This document shows positions 1 through 9,826 of a stretch of 64,000 bases of DNA, piece by piece. The DNA lies in assembly GCA_026625625.1 (NCBI GenBank), contig CP113055.1, forward strand, positions 1,428,501 through 1,492,500. The letters run 5' to 3'. Position numbers and translations under genes: made by a program. Source of the DNA: Blastomonas sp. SL216 (GTDB lineage: Bacteria > Pseudomonadota > Alphaproteobacteria > Sphingomonadales > Sphingomonadaceae). The notes under the pieces were generated by a model. That model was not told the origin of the DNA. It saw only the letters and a program-made list of their open reading frames with translations, and made no database searches. Position 1 is the first letter of the stretch; every line of letters starts with the position of its first letter.

Positions 1-16
1 ACTGAGCTACAGGCCC
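1..16 (-). tRNA. tRNA 5' end, truncated by window edge
   Basis: Read on the minus strand, the first 16 bases are GGGCCTGTAGCTCAGT. This matches the start of many bacterial tRNAs: a 7-nt acceptor strand, then TA at positions 8-9 and the GCTC arm of the D stem. The rest of the gene, including the anticodon, lies left of the window, so its identity cannot be read. No 16S rRNA lies upstream of it, so it is not the tRNA-Ile of an rRNA operon. Nothing else is visible between it and the gene ending at 114. Confidence 0.55.
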
Positions 17-113
17 GTCCCGGCTGTGCCAGAGGCGCGGTTAGCCCAGCGGGGGGCGGCATGGCAAGCGCGAAAAGCGCCATCGGCACTTTGGCGGGGG
101 ATACTGCGCCCCA

Positions 114-1103
114 TCAACGGACGATATTGGCGTCGATCTCGGAAATGTTGGTCGGCTTTACCCCGCGTTGCGCCAGATAGGACAGCACACGGTGCCACCA
201 GTCATAAAAGGCGGTCACGTCCTCATCCTTGCGGACATAGGGGGTATAGCCCGGCTTCAGCGACGGCGAATGGAACGAGAAGTTGAGGATCGGCAGGCCA
301 TCATCGAGCGCGATGTCGATCCCGCGGATCACCTCGGCCACGCTGATCCCTTCGGGTGTCAGCGAAATCCGCTCGAGTAGCCGCCCGCGCGCCATCAGCG
401 ATTTGGTGACGCCCGCCATCTGCGCCAGCGGGAAGAACGCGCCCTGCCGCCGCAACAGCCCCCAATAGACCGACGTCACCGGCAGTTCGACAATCCCCAG
501 CGACTTGTCCAGCCAGTAAGGCTCCAGCGGATATTGCGAGAAATCCGGACCTTCGGCCTTGCTGTAATCGAAATTTGCCCGGACGGAGGTGTCGAACCGC
601 ACCCCTGCCTCGCGCAGCAGGTTGAGCGTTTCGCCGCCAATGCCATAGCGCCCGGCGCGATAGGCGATAGGCTGCTTGCCGGTCACCTCGGTAATCGCAT
701 CGCGCAACGCATAGAATTTCGCCCGCTCCAGCGCCTTGGGCAGATTGCCGGCATAGGTGTTGCGCTGGGTGACTTCCTCCTCGAACGGCGGGTTGACCCA
801 GGGGTGCAGCTGTATGCCCACCTCGGCGCGGCCTTCGCGCACCAGCTGTCCATAGATTTCGCGCCCGCGCGGGTCGGAAATGATCGGCCAGTCGACAAGG
901 TACAGCGGCGTTACGCCATAGTCTTCGCACAGCTTCTGAAAGTCGGTGATCGCTTCGACCGCTTCAAGCGAATAGCCTTCGCGCTCGATGGGCCGGGTCC
1001 AGTCAAATTCTTCCTCGACATCCACCGTCACCAGATATCGCTGGCCGAAATCGGGTGAAAAGCGGACAAAGTCATCCTTGCCCGGCAATCTTGCAAAGGT
1101 CAT
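114..1103 (-). CDS. polysaccharide deacetylase family protein
   Basis: The 329-aa product resembles the NodB/CE4 deacetylase fold, which removes N- or O-acetyl groups from polysaccharides. It has an early acidic motif (VDVEEEFDW), a histidine motif (QLHPWVNPP), YRAGRYGIG and, near the C-terminus, FSFHSPSL. Together these resemble the metal-binding and catalytic motifs of the family. No signal peptide is evident. I chose the ATG at 1103 because the longer frame adds 17 residues without family character. It is probably an exopolysaccharide or cell-wall gene whose partners lie left of the window. The substrate is unknown. Confidence 0.8.
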   Translation of the reverse strand: MTFARLPGKDDFVRFSPDFGQRYLVTVDVEEEFDWTRPIEREGYSLEAVEAITDFQKLCEDYGVTPLYLVDWPIISDPRGREIYGQLVREGRAEVGIQLHPWVNPPFEEEVTQRNTYAGNLPKALERAKFYALRDAITEVTGKQPIAYRAGRYGIGGETLNLLREAGVRFDTSVRANFDYSKAEGPDFSQYPLEPYWLDKSLGIVELPVTSVYWGLLRRQGAFFPLAQMAGVTKSLMARGRLLERISLTPEGISVAEVIRGIDIALDDGLPILNFSFHSPSLKPGYTPYVRKDEDVTAFYDWWHRVLSYLAQRGVKPTNISEIDANIVR

Positions 1104-1178
1104 TCGCTTGTGTCTCGCAGCGTCGCAAACGATCGGCGCAGCACCCCCGGTCACCGCCCCGCGCGCACCCCTCCCGCT

Positions 1179-3119
1179 TTATGAGCGCGCGACCTCTGCG
1201 CTAATCCCGCCATCGGGCAAGGTCAAGCGCAGACCTTGGTCGTCGATCCGCAGCTGTCCGCCATGGCTGGCGAGCAGGTTGCGCACCAGGCGCAGACAGA
1301 AGCCCAGGCCCAGCAGCGGCCCGCCATCACCTGGCGCTGCATCGGCGCGATCGACATCGAGCAACGCATCCTCATCCAGCCCGGCGAGTGACTGCGGGCG
1401 AATGAACGCCAGGCTGATGCCCTGCGCATCATGCCCCAGCGCGACGGCCAGCACCTCGCCCGGCTGACAGCTGCCGATCAGCGCGCCGGCGAGGCGCGGC
1501 ACGATCCGATCGAGCGCCTGGGCCGACATGGCGACGATGGCACCATGCGGCACCGGGCCGATATCGAGCGCGGACCCCGAATAGTCGAGCAGAGGCTGGA
1601 CCCGGGCGGACAGGCGTTCGACCAGATCGGTCAGCGGCACATGGCCTTGCGGATCGTCGATCGCGTTGCGATCGAGCCGCAGCGCGGTGTCGAGATCATC
1701 GAAACCGCTGAGCAGCTGCCGCGCATCCTGCCGGATCCGCAGCGCCATCTCGCGATATTCGCTGAGCACGGGGCCGAACAGCTGCTGCTCGATAATCTCG
1801 GAAAAGCCCATGATCGCATTGAGCGGCGTGCGCAGCTCGTGCACGATCTGGCGCAGGCCATCGCGGCCCGCCAGCCCGGGGGCGCCATCGGGACCGGCGC
1901 TTTCCCACGCCATCGGGCGGCGCAGGGTGCCGCTATAACCGGTAAAGCGCCCGGTCGCGCGGTCGAAACAGGGGTCGGCATCGATGCGCCATTCGCCCGC
2001 GAGCGCGGCGGCGCTGCCCAGGTCCGCGCGGCCGCCACGGATCGGCATCCGGCGGCTGAACGCGGTCGACACCGCCGCATCGACGCCGCGATAGCCGGTG
2101 ATCGCTGGCTGGGCGAGCGACAGGCCGTGGACCATGCCCAGCATGATGCCGCGCGTGCTGGCGATGCTGCCATCCACGCCGGTCGCGAACTGGAAATGCT
2201 GATGGCCTTCGGGCCAAAGACCGGGCGCGCTGAACGGCTCTTCTGCAGGCTCGGCGGAGACAGGTTCGCTCGCCAATGCGCTGGCAGCTTCGCCAGCCGG
2301 TTCATCGGCCGGCTGTTCGGGAACCGCACCCTGGATCGCCTGTTCCAGTTCCTGCCATCCATCGCGGCTGCGCGCCGGGCTTTCTTCCATCGCCTGGCGA
2401 ATGCGGACCTCTTGCAAGGCCTCGATGCGCTTGACGATCTCGCCGATGCTCTGCGGGCCCTGATTGTCGGCGACCGGCGCGGGCGCAGGTTCGGGCTCCG
2501 GTTCCGCCTGAGGCTCCGGCTCCGGCTCTGGCGCAGGTATCGAAGCGTCTGCGGGCGGCGCTGTTTCAGCAGCGTCTTCAGCCTCAACGACCAGCGCTTG
2601 CGGAATGAAGACAGTCTCGGCCATCTCTTCCGGTGCCGCATCGGCTATGGCTTCGACGGAGATCACCGGCTGCGCCACCGCAGCAGGCAGCGCGGTGTCA
2701 TACAGGCCGAGCTGATCGAGCAGCGCCTGGGTGCGCGGGCCGAGGTCGCGGCGGTTGCGCAGGAAAGCGCGTGCACGCGTCGGCAGCGCCGGGACCAAAG
2801 CCGCCCATTGGCCATCGTCCAGCCGTGCCGCGCGCACAGCAGCGCTGGCGATATCGGGCTTTTCGGAGGCGAGATACTGGACGAGGACCGGCGAGACCAG
2901 CCGGCCCGACAGGCATTGCACGGTCAGCAAGCGATCGGCATCGCTGACCGTGGCGCGCAACTGATGGATGCGCGCCAACGCAGGCGCATGACGCTCGTCC
3001 ACATCGTCGCCGCCGATCTGCCCCAGAATGTCGACCAGCTGGCGATATTGCGCCACCGCTGCCGTCCCGGTGGGAACCGCACCGGCCAGCACGGTGGAGA
3101 GGCGGTCATCATAGCGCAT
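1179..3119 (-). CDS. soluble histidine kinase-like protein with degenerate ATPase domain
   Basis: The 646-aa product has no membrane segment. An alpha-helical N-terminal ~150 residues is followed by a long Ala/Pro/Glu-rich linker containing a run of EPEP repeats, then a HisKA dimerisation domain with the H-box HELRTPLNAIMGF (His about 427). The C-terminal ATPase half is unusual. The place where an N-box would sit reads LAGALIGSC with no asparagine, and no DxGxG box is visible. Only a G2-like LGLGFCLRLVRNLL helix remains. It may be a phosphotransfer scaffold rather than an active kinase (inference). The ATG at 3119 was preferred over a 49-residue upstream extension. No response regulator is adjacent. 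Confidence 0.75.
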   Translation of the reverse strand: MRYDDRLSTVLAGAVPTGTAAVAQYRQLVDILGQIGGDDVDERHAPALARIHQLRATVSDADRLLTVQCLSGRLVSPVLVQYLASEKPDIASAAVRAARLDDGQWAALVPALPTRARAFLRNRRDLGPRTQALLDQLGLYDTALPAAVAQPVISVEAIADAAPEEMAETVFIPQALVVEAEDAAETAPPADASIPAPEPEPEPQAEPEPEPAPAPVADNQGPQSIGEIVKRIEALQEVRIRQAMEESPARSRDGWQELEQAIQGAVPEQPADEPAGEAASALASEPVSAEPAEEPFSAPGLWPEGHQHFQFATGVDGSIASTRGIMLGMVHGLSLAQPAITGYRGVDAAVSTAFSRRMPIRGGRADLGSAAALAGEWRIDADPCFDRATGRFTGYSGTLRRPMAWESAGPDGAPGLAGRDGLRQIVHELRTPLNAIMGFSEIIEQQLFGPVLSEYREMALRIRQDARQLLSGFDDLDTALRLDRNAIDDPQGHVPLTDLVERLSARVQPLLDYSGSALDIGPVPHGAIVAMSAQALDRIVPRLAGALIGSCQPGEVLAVALGHDAQGISLAFIRPQSLAGLDEDALLDVDRADAAPGDGGPLLGLGFCLRLVRNLLASHGGQLRIDDQGLRLTLPDGGISAEVARS

Positions 3120-3416
3120 CGGCGGGGCAGCGGTCCTTGAAATCGGATCTTGAATTCTGGTTGGGCCAGGCACCTGCGATACACAGGACCTGCCCTCAGG
3201 AACAGGGATAGTCCGCGCAGCCCGCCTGCGAAAGGGCGCTTTTCGTCGCGTCGCAATGTGGGACAATTGCGTTACCGAATAATTATATTATAGATGGGTG
3301 GCGTCATGTTGCGGAAAATTTCCGCCTGACGCCCAATTACCGCAGGTTCAGCGCCGCAGCGATGCCACGCCATCGCACCGGTCTCGTTCCTGCCGGAGCA
3401 AGCCAGGGGAAAAATC

Positions 3417-3884
3417 GTGTCAAGTCTGGACCATATCGACCGGCAGTTGCTGACCCGGCTTCAGGAAGAAGGCCGGATCACCAATGTCGAGCTGGCAAGC
3501 CGTGTCGGGTTGACCGCGCCCCCTTGCCTGCGCCGCGTGCGCGCGCTGGAAGAAGCCGGAATCATCCGAGGCTATCATGCCGATATCGATCCCCAGAAAC
3601 TGGGCTTTGCGATCACGGTCTTTGCCATGGTCAGCCTCAAGAGCCAGGCCGAGAGCGATCTCAAGGCGTTCGAAGAGCATGTCAGCACGCTGCCCGAAGT
3701 GCGCGAGTGCCATATGCTCAACGGCGAGATCGACTTCATCCTCAAGATCGTCGCGCGCGACCTGCAGGAATTCCAGGCTTTCCTCACCTCCAAGCTGACC
3801 CCGGCCGCGAATGTCGCCAGCGTCAAGACGTCGCTGACCATCCGCACGTCGAAACAGCAGCCCGGCGTTCCGCTCGAAGAATAA
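3417..3884 (+). CDS. Lrp/AsnC family transcriptional regulator
   Basis: The 155-aa product has the usual Lrp length. An N-terminal winged helix-turn-helix (LLTRLQEEGRITNVELASRV) is followed by a RAM/AsnC ligand-binding domain from about residue 65 onward. The family binds amino acids and controls amino-acid metabolism; the ligand here is unknown. It starts with GTG at 3417, supported by AGGGGA six bases upstream. It is a single gene, closed by a strong terminator at 3904-3943, and it converges with the gene ending at 3967. Confidence 0.93.
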   Translation: MSSLDHIDRQLLTRLQEEGRITNVELASRVGLTAPPCLRRVRALEEAGIIRGYHADIDPQKLGFAITVFAMVSLKSQAESDLKAFEEHVSTLPEVRECHMLNGEIDFILKIVARDLQEFQAFLTSKLTPAANVASVKTSLTIRTSKQQPGVPLEE

Positions 3885-3903
3885 GCGGCTCGTTCAAGGC
3901 CAC

Positions 3904-3943
3904 AAAAAAGCAGGCCTGGCGCGATGCCAGGCCTGCTTTTTTT
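3904..3943. terminator. bidirectional intrinsic terminator
   Basis: A perfect 17-bp stem (left arm 3904-3920, five-base loop GCGAT, right arm 3926-3942) is flanked by A6 on the left and T7 on the right. It can therefore act on both strands. It sits between the Lrp gene (plus) and the repeat protein gene (minus), which converge here. Confidence 0.95.
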
Positions 3944-3966
3944 GTCTTGCGATCAGGCTGAAGCGA

Positions 3967-5304
3967 TCAGGCAGCCGGAGCTGCTGCGCCTGCACCCGCC
4001 TTCTGATCGACATACAGCACCCACAGCTTGGCAAGCGGCGCGCGAACGCCGCTCATGCCGCTGAGCGTCTGTCGCGCGGGGTCATATTTGCCCTGCGCGA
4101 TCTGGGCGATCGCCTGGACCATCTGTGCACGCTCGGTATCGGCAACGCCCTTGGTCAGCGCGATCCCGGCCAGTTCCTCGGCTTCGGCATATTGCTTGTT
4201 GGCGAGCAGCGCGTCTGCCGTTGCAAGCGTCACCGTCGCGGTCGCCTTGCCGCGCGAATCGCGCACCGATTCAGGCAAGGTGCCGACATATTCGCCGCGG
4301 TTGCTGTTGGCGGTCGTCAGCGCGTCCTTGAAATAGGCATTGCTGTCGGTGATGACGCCTGCAGCCTTGCCTTCCTCGATCACCGCGATGACTTCGGTCG
4401 GACGACGCGCAGCACCGGCAGCTTCGATATATTCCTGATAATCGGCAGCGCTGGACATGCCGCCGGTCATGCGCAGCAGACGCATCGCATCGAGGCTCTG
4501 TTCGCTGGTGAAGCCGCGATTGTCGCTCTGCATCGCGCGGATCACTTCGTTCCACGCGCCCTTGCCGGTATCGGCACGCAGCAGAAGCTGTGCAAAGGCG
4601 CTGCTGTCGGTCTTGGTGGCGCGGGCGATCTGGAAACCGCGCTTGGCCCAGCTTGCGGCATATTGCTTGTCGGCAGCCAGATTGCCTTCCACCGCGCGCT
4701 GCAGATAGGGCAGGCCCTGCGCTGCCAGCGGGGCGTTGGTGGCATCGATGCTGCGACCGCCGGACTTGGCAATGGCTTCACCGAAATGCGCTTCGGCCAG
4801 CTGGAACAGATTGACCGGGCTGTTCTGACCGGCCTGCACGGCGGCGGTCAGGAAGGTGCGGGCACGGGCGAAGTCATTCTTCACCAGCGCCTTTTCGCCG
4901 ATGAAGCTGTTGAAGGTGCGCATTTCGGCTTCGGTTGCCTTGCCGCTGGTCAGCGCCATTTCGACGCCCTTCATTTGCATCGCTTCATCGTTCTTCTTGA
5001 GGCCGATCTGCAGCGACATCTTGCCGGTGAGATATTTCTCGTCGGCGCTTGCCGCAACGGCAGCCGCTTCGGTCAGCTTGGCTTCGGCGGTGACGAAATC
5101 GCTCGCGCCAAAGGCGGTCTGCGCGGCGGCAAAGGCGTTGCGGAACTCGGGGCTCAGCTCCATCTGCGGCGCTTCTTCCTTGCCCTTCTTGCCCTTCTTT
5201 TCCTTCTGGGCGAAGGCGGCATCGACCGGCAGTGCCAGCGAAACCGCCGTGGTTCCGGCCAGGGCCAGCATCAGAGCCATGTTGAAACGGGAAATGCGAC
5301 GCAT
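3967..5304 (-). CDS. exported tetratricopeptide-like protein, function unknown
   Basis: The 445-aa product starts with a clear signal peptide (hydrophobic stretch, then DAAFAQ), followed by a Lys-rich patch and Ala-rich helical repeats. The repeats carry TPR-like spacing, such as DFVTAEAKLTEAAAVAA near the N-terminus and KQYAEAEELAGIAL near the C-terminus. It is probably periplasmic or envelope-associated and acts by protein-protein contact. The ATG at 5304 follows GGAGGATAAC, a strong ribosome site, which rules out the longer upstream frame. It ends at the shared terminator. No function can be assigned. Confidence 0.8.
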   Translation of the reverse strand: MRRISRFNMALMLALAGTTAVSLALPVDAAFAQKEKKGKKGKEEAPQMELSPEFRNAFAAAQTAFGASDFVTAEAKLTEAAAVAASADEKYLTGKMSLQIGLKKNDEAMQMKGVEMALTSGKATEAEMRTFNSFIGEKALVKNDFARARTFLTAAVQAGQNSPVNLFQLAEAHFGEAIAKSGGRSIDATNAPLAAQGLPYLQRAVEGNLAADKQYAASWAKRGFQIARATKTDSSAFAQLLLRADTGKGAWNEVIRAMQSDNRGFTSEQSLDAMRLLRMTGGMSSAADYQEYIEAAGAARRPTEVIAVIEEGKAAGVITDSNAYFKDALTTANSNRGEYVGTLPESVRDSRGKATATVTLATADALLANKQYAEAEELAGIALTKGVADTERAQMVQAIAQIAQGKYDPARQTLSGMSGVRAPLAKLWVLYVDQKAGAGAAAPAA

Positions 5305-5535
5305 GTTATCCTCCGAACTAAAACACGGCATTTTGGGGTGCCGATCATGTACAAGCCTTTGGCGGCTGGTTGATGAAGCCGTCCTTAATGACTCTGGCAG
5401 GAACGGACAACGACCTTTGCGGTTCCGGGCCAAAAAGCCCGCCGCGCGGCGATCTTGGCGTCATCACAGTGCCGGCCCCTCGCGCTCCAGCGATGGTCTT
5501 TGCATCGGTCCGTCGCTGGTCTATGCGCTGGCGCC

Positions 5536-6294
5536 ATGATCATCCTGCTTTCCCCCGCCAAATCGCTGGATTTCGATTCGCCTGCCCCCGCCATCGCGCC
5601 GACCCAGGCGCGCTTCGAGCCGGAAACCGAACGGCTGGTGAAATCCGCAGCACGCCTCAGCAAGGCGAAGATGAAGCAGATCATGCCGGTCTCGGACGCG
5701 CTGATCGACCTCAACTATGCCCGCTATCGCGGCTTTTACGACCAGCCAGAGCGCCCCGCTGCGTTCGCCTTCAACGGCGATGTCTATACCGGGCTCGAGG
5801 CCAGATCGCTGGAAGAGCCTGCGCTGGCCTTTGCGCAGGACCATGTGCGCATTCTGTCCGGGCTGTACGGGCTGCTGAGACCGTTTGACAGCATGCGACC
5901 CTATCGCCTTGAAATGGGGACGCGATGGGCGCCCCGGCACAATTCCCTGGTCGCTTTCTGGGGGGATAAGATCGCCGCGACAATCGCGCAGGACCTGTCC
6001 GCCAGCGGCGGCGACACGATCATCAACCTCGCCAGCCAGGAATATTTCGCTGCGGCCGACAAGGGCCTCACCCGGCGCGGCATCCGCGTGATCACCGCCG
6101 ATTTCCGCCAGCAGGGCCCCAAGGGTCCGCGCTTCGTCAGCTTCGATGCCAAGCGCGCGCGCGGCATGGCGGCGCGCTTCCTGTGCGAGAACCGGCACAC
6201 CGACCCCGAAGCGCTGAAGGGCTTTGACAGCGACGGCAATCGCTTCGATCCCGAGGCGAGCGACCACGACGTCTGGCGCTTCGTGCGCGCATGA
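5536..6294 (+). CDS. yaaA: YaaA family peroxide stress protein
   Basis: The 252-aa product belongs to the UPF0246/DUF328 family. It begins MIILLSPAKSLDF, the family signature, and contains LNYARYRGFYD and FNGDVYTGLEA as in E. coli YaaA. That protein limits free iron and oxidative DNA damage during peroxide stress. The ATG at 5536 places the signature at the N-terminus; the longer upstream frame lacks support. Its stop overlaps the next gene's start as ATGA, so the two are probably cotranscribed. Cytosolic. Confidence 0.93.
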   Translation: MIILLSPAKSLDFDSPAPAIAPTQARFEPETERLVKSAARLSKAKMKQIMPVSDALIDLNYARYRGFYDQPERPAAFAFNGDVYTGLEARSLEEPALAFAQDHVRILSGLYGLLRPFDSMRPYRLEMGTRWAPRHNSLVAFWGDKIAATIAQDLSASGGDTIINLASQEYFAAADKGLTRRGIRVITADFRQQGPKGPRFVSFDAKRARGMAARFLCENRHTDPEALKGFDSDGNRFDPEASDHDVWRFVRA

Positions 6295-6986
6295 GCCGCA
6301 ACACCGTCATCATCGGAGCCTCTGGCGGCCTTGGCTCGGCCTTCGTCCGCCAGGCCGGACAGCGCGGTGACACGGTGGTCGCGCTGGCCCGCAGCTTGGC
6401 AGGCAATGACCATATCGACCTGGAGGATGAGGCCAGCATCGCGGCGGCAGCGGCGCGGCTGGCCGATCGCGGCTTCGTACCCGATCAGGTGATCGTCGCC
6501 ACCGGCCTGCTCCATGCCGATGGCCGCGGGCCTGAAAAGAGCATGAAGGACCTGGATGCCGCCTGGATGGCGCGCAACTTCGCGGTCAACACCATCGGCC
6601 CTACTCTGGTCGCCAAGCATTTCGTTCCGCTGATGCCACGCAAGGCCCCTGCCCTGTTCGCCGCCATCGGCGCGCGGGTGGGCAGCATTTCGGACAATCG
6701 GCTGGGCGGCTGGTACGGCTATCGCGCGGCCAAGGCGGCGCTGCACATGACGATCCGCAACATCGCCATCGAATGGGGCCGCCGCAACGACCAGTCGATC
6801 GCGGTCGCGCTGCACCCCGGCACGGTCGATACCGCGCTCAGCAAGCCCTTTCAGGCCAATGTCGCAGACGGCAAGCTGTTCGACGCCGACCGGAGCGCAG
6901 CCATGATGCTGGACGTGCTGGCGGGGCTGAATCCGGCCGATTCGGGCGGTATCTTTGCCTTTGACGGCAGCGCAATTCAGCCCTGA
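6291..6986 (+). CDS. short-chain dehydrogenase/reductase (C-factor-like)
   Basis: The 231-aa SDR has the NAD(P)-binding Rossmann motif IGASGGLGSAF at residues 8-18. The catalytic YxxxK is present as WYGYRAAKAALH, and HPGTVDTALSKPF follows as in the CsgA/C-factor-like branch. The substrate is unknown. It overlaps yaaA by four bases (ATGA), suggesting translational coupling, and is followed directly by a rho-independent hairpin at 6992-7016. Confidence 0.88.
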   Translation: MSRNTVIIGASGGLGSAFVRQAGQRGDTVVALARSLAGNDHIDLEDEASIAAAAARLADRGFVPDQVIVATGLLHADGRGPEKSMKDLDAAWMARNFAVNTIGPTLVAKHFVPLMPRKAPALFAAIGARVGSISDNRLGGWYGYRAAKAALHMTIRNIAIEWGRRNDQSIAVALHPGTVDTALSKPFQANVADGKLFDADRSAAMMLDVLAGLNPADSGGIFAFDGSAIQP

Positions 6987-6991
6987 CGGTA

Positions 6992-7016
6992 AGGGGCATC
7001 CAAGCCCCTGTTTTTC
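6992..7016 (+). terminator. intrinsic terminator after the yaaA-SDR pair
   Basis: Arms AGGGGC (6992-6997) and GCCCCT (7004-7009) close a six-base loop, followed by GTTTTTC. It separates the SDR gene from gyrA. Confidence 0.8.
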
Positions 7017-7086
7017 TTGTTGAAAAATACCCGTAAAACGCCCGCAAAAGCTGGCTTTTCTGCAGGGTGTCGCCTAGAGCCGAGGC

Positions 7087-7119
7087 TGACGCGAAAGCGT
7101 CATAAAAGGCATAAAAGGC
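7087..7119 (+). promoter_or_regulatory. gyrA leader: GNRA hairpin and duplicated Shine-Dalgarno repeat
   Basis: TGACGC-GAAA-GCGTCA (7087-7102) is a perfect six-bp hairpin with a GAAA tetraloop. It is followed by two tandem copies of ATAAAAGGC (7102-7110 and 7111-7119), each offering an AAAGG ribosome site. An out-of-frame ATG at 7122 (ATG GAA TGA) ends by overlapping the gyrA start at 7127. This leader could modulate gyrA translation, but that is inference. Confidence 0.45.
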
Positions 7120-7126
7120 GCATGGA

Positions 7127-9823
7127 ATGAACGATACCACCGCACCCGCGGAACCCAGTGAAATCGAACGCATCGACATCGTCGACGAGATGCGGTCGAG
7201 CTATCTCGACTATGCGATGTCGGTCATCGTCAGCCGCGCCCTGCCCGATGTTCGTGACGGCCTGAAGCCCGTCCACCGCCGCATTCTCTTCGCCAGCCAG
7301 GAAGGCGGCTTTGTCGCCGGGCGGCCGTATCGCAAGTCCGCCAAGATCGTCGGCGACGTGATGGGTAACTATCACCCTCATGGCGACAGCGCGATCTACG
7401 ACGCCCTGGCGCGCATGACGCAGGACTGGTCGATGCGCGTGCCGCTGATCGACGGTCAGGGCAATTTCGGATCGATGGACCCCGATCCGCCGGCCTCGAT
7501 GCGATACACCGAAGCGCGCCTCGCCAAGGTCGCCAACAGCCTGCTCGACGATCTCGACAAGGACACCGTCGACTTCACCCCCAACTATGACGGATCGCGC
7601 GACGAGCCGCAGGTTCTGCCCGCGCGCTTCCCCAACCTGCTGGTCAACGGCGCTGGCGGCATCGCGGTCGGCATGGCGACCAACATTCCACCGCACAATC
7701 TGGGCGAAGTCATCGATGCCTGCCTCGCGTGGATCGACAACCCGATGATCGAGCTGGAAGATCTGATGAAGATCGTCCCCGGCCCCGATTTCCCGACCGC
7801 GCCGCTGATCCTGGGCCAGGCGGGCGTGCGCAACGCCTATTCGGTCGGTCGCGGATCGATCATGATGCGCGCGCGCCACAAGATCGAGGAAGGCCGCGGT
7901 GACCGCCGCTCGATCGTGCTGACTTCCATTCCCTTCCAGGTCGGCAAGAACAGCCTGGTCGAAAAGCTGGCCGAGGCCGCCAAGGAAAAGCGGATCGAAG
8001 GCGTCAGCGACATACGCGATGAATCGAACCGCGAAGGCGTGCGCGTGGTCATCGACCTCAAGCGCGATGCCACGCCCGATGTCGTGCTCAACCAGATCTG
8101 GCGGCACAGCCCGGCCCAGTCGAGCTTCCCCGCCAATATGCTCGCCATTCGCGGCGGTCGCCCGGAAGTTCTGCCGCTCAAGGAAATCATCGAGGCATTC
8201 GTCCGCTTCCGCGAGCAGGTGATCACCCGCCGCACCAAGTTCGAGCTCGCCAAGGCGCGCGACCGTGCGCATATCTTGCTGGGCCTGGTCGTTGCGGTCA
8301 CCAATATGGACGAGGTGGTGCGGATCATCCGCTCGTCCGCTTCGCCCGCCGAAGCCCGCGCCGCGCTGATCGCGCGGCAATGGCCGATTGCCGAAATCGC
8401 GCCCTATATCCGCCTGGTCGAGGCGATCGAGGCGGAGATCGAGGGCGATACCTATACGCTGAGCGACGTGCAGGTTCGCGCCATTCTGGACCTGCGCCTG
8501 CATCGCCTGACCGCCCTGGGCCGCGACGAAATCGGCAATGAATTGAAGGTGCTTGCCGCCAGCATCGAAGAGTATCTCGCAATTCTGGCCGACCGCGCCA
8601 AGCTGTACGAGGTGCTGCGCGAAGAGCTGATCGCGGTGCGTGACGAATTCGCCACCCCGCGCCTGTCGGAAATCGCGCCGGCTGCCGATGGCATCGATGA
8701 CGAAGACCTGATCGAGCGCGAGGAGATGGTCGTCACGGTCACGCTGCAGGGCTATATCAAGCGTACCCCGCTTGATGCCTTCCGCGCCCAGGCACGCGGC
8801 GGCAAGGGCCGCTCCGGCATGGCAACCAAGGACGAGGACGCCGTCACCAGCATGTTCGTCACGTCGACGCATACGCCGGTGCTGTTCTTCTCGACCCATG
8901 GCAAGGTCTATCGCCAGAAGGTGTGGCGCCTGCCCGAAGGTGGCCCGGCGACGCGCGGACGGCCGATGATCAACCTGTTGCCGCTCGCCACAGGCGAGAC
9001 CATCCAGACCGTGCTGCCGCTGCCCGAGGACGAGAGCACCTGGTCCAATCTGCACGTGATGTTCGCCACCGCCAACGGCACGGTCCGCCGCAACTCGATG
9101 GATGCGTTCACCAACATCCCGTCGAACGGCAAGATCGCGATGCGCTTTGACGAAGGGTCGGACGACCGGCTGATCGGCGTCGCGCTGCTGACCGAGGGCG
9201 ACGATGTGCTGCTCGCCACCCGTCAGGGCAAGGCGATCCGTTTTGCCGCCACCGATGTCCGCGAGTTCCAGAGCCGCACCTCCACCGGTGTGCGCGGCAT
9301 GACGCTGCGCGATGGCGACGAGGTGATCTCGCTCTCCATCCTGGGCGGATTTGCCGCCAGCACCGAGGAGCGCGACGACTATCTGCGCGCCGCACCGTGG
9401 AAGGGCAACGAGGCCGAACCGACGCTGAAGCCCGAGCGCGTGGCCGAATTTGCCGAAGCCGAACAGTTCATCCTCACCGTGTGCGCCAATGGCTATGGCA
9501 AGCTGTCCTCGGCCTATGAATATCGCCGCACCGGACGCGGTGGCCAGGGTATCACCAATATCGACAATATCGATCGCAACGGCCCAGTTCTGGCGAGCTT
9601 CCCGGCGCACCAGTCGGATCAGCTCATGCTGGTCACCGATCAGGCCAAGCTCATTCGCCTCAGCCTGTCGACCATGCGCGTCATCGGCCGCAATTCGGCA
9701 GGCGTGCGCCTGTTCAACGTTGCCGATAACGAACATGTCGTCAGCGCCGCACGCATCGCCGAAGAGGATAATGGCGACGAGCCGGGTGTGGACGTGGACG
9801 AGGCCGAAGCGCCGAGCGAATAA
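7127..9823 (+). CDS. gyrA: DNA gyrase subunit A
   Basis: The 898-aa product is the breakage-reunion subunit of gyrase, a type IIA topoisomerase that introduces negative supercoils. The N-terminal region carries [16 protein letters not shown]. The catalytic tyrosine is Y127 in [10 protein letters not shown], and the quinolone-determining segment [10 protein letters not shown] retains Ser88 and Asp92, the sensitive state. A C-terminal beta-pinwheel contains the GyrA-box-like QARGGKG, which favours GyrA over ParC. It ends with an acidic tail. It is monocistronic, preceded by a terminator and an unusual leader. Confidence 0.97.
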   Translation: MNDTTAPAEPSEIERIDIVDEMRSSYLDYAMSVIVSRALPDVRDGLKPVHRRILFASQEGGFVAGRPYRKSAKIVGDVMGNYHPHGDSAIYDALARMTQDWSMRVPLIDGQGNFGSMDPDPPASMRYTEARLAKVANSLLDDLDKDTVDFTPNYDGSRDEPQVLPARFPNLLVNGAGGIAVGMATNIPPHNLGEVIDACLAWIDNPMIELEDLMKIVPGPDFPTAPLILGQAGVRNAYSVGRGSIMMRARHKIEEGRGDRRSIVLTSIPFQVGKNSLVEKLAEAAKEKRIEGVSDIRDESNREGVRVVIDLKRDATPDVVLNQIWRHSPAQSSFPANMLAIRGGRPEVLPLKEIIEAFVRFREQVITRRTKFELAKARDRAHILLGLVVAVTNMDEVVRIIRSSASPAEARAALIARQWPIAEIAPYIRLVEAIEAEIEGDTYTLSDVQVRAILDLRLHRLTALGRDEIGNELKVLAASIEEYLAILADRAKLYEVLREELIAVRDEFATPRLSEIAPAADGIDDEDLIEREEMVVTVTLQGYIKRTPLDAFRAQARGGKGRSGMATKDEDAVTSMFVTSTHTPVLFFSTHGKVYRQKVWRLPEGGPATRGRPMINLLPLATGETIQTVLPLPEDESTWSNLHVMFATANGTVRRNSMDAFTNIPSNGKIAMRFDEGSDDRLIGVALLTEGDDVLLATRQGKAIRFAATDVREFQSRTSTGVRGMTLRDGDEVISLSILGGFAASTEERDDYLRAAPWKGNEAEPTLKPERVAEFAEAEQFILTVCANGYGKLSSAYEYRRTGRGGQGITNIDNIDRNGPVLASFPAHQSDQLMLVTDQAKLIRLSLSTMRVIGRNSAGVRLFNVADNEHVVSAARIAEEDNGDEPGVDVDEAEAPSE

Positions 9824-9826
9824 GGC

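Noticed and set aside
7100-9736. 878-codon open frame antisense to gyrA
   Set aside because: It mirrors gyrA codons in a GC-rich genome and has no family motifs; the gyrA reading is unambiguous.
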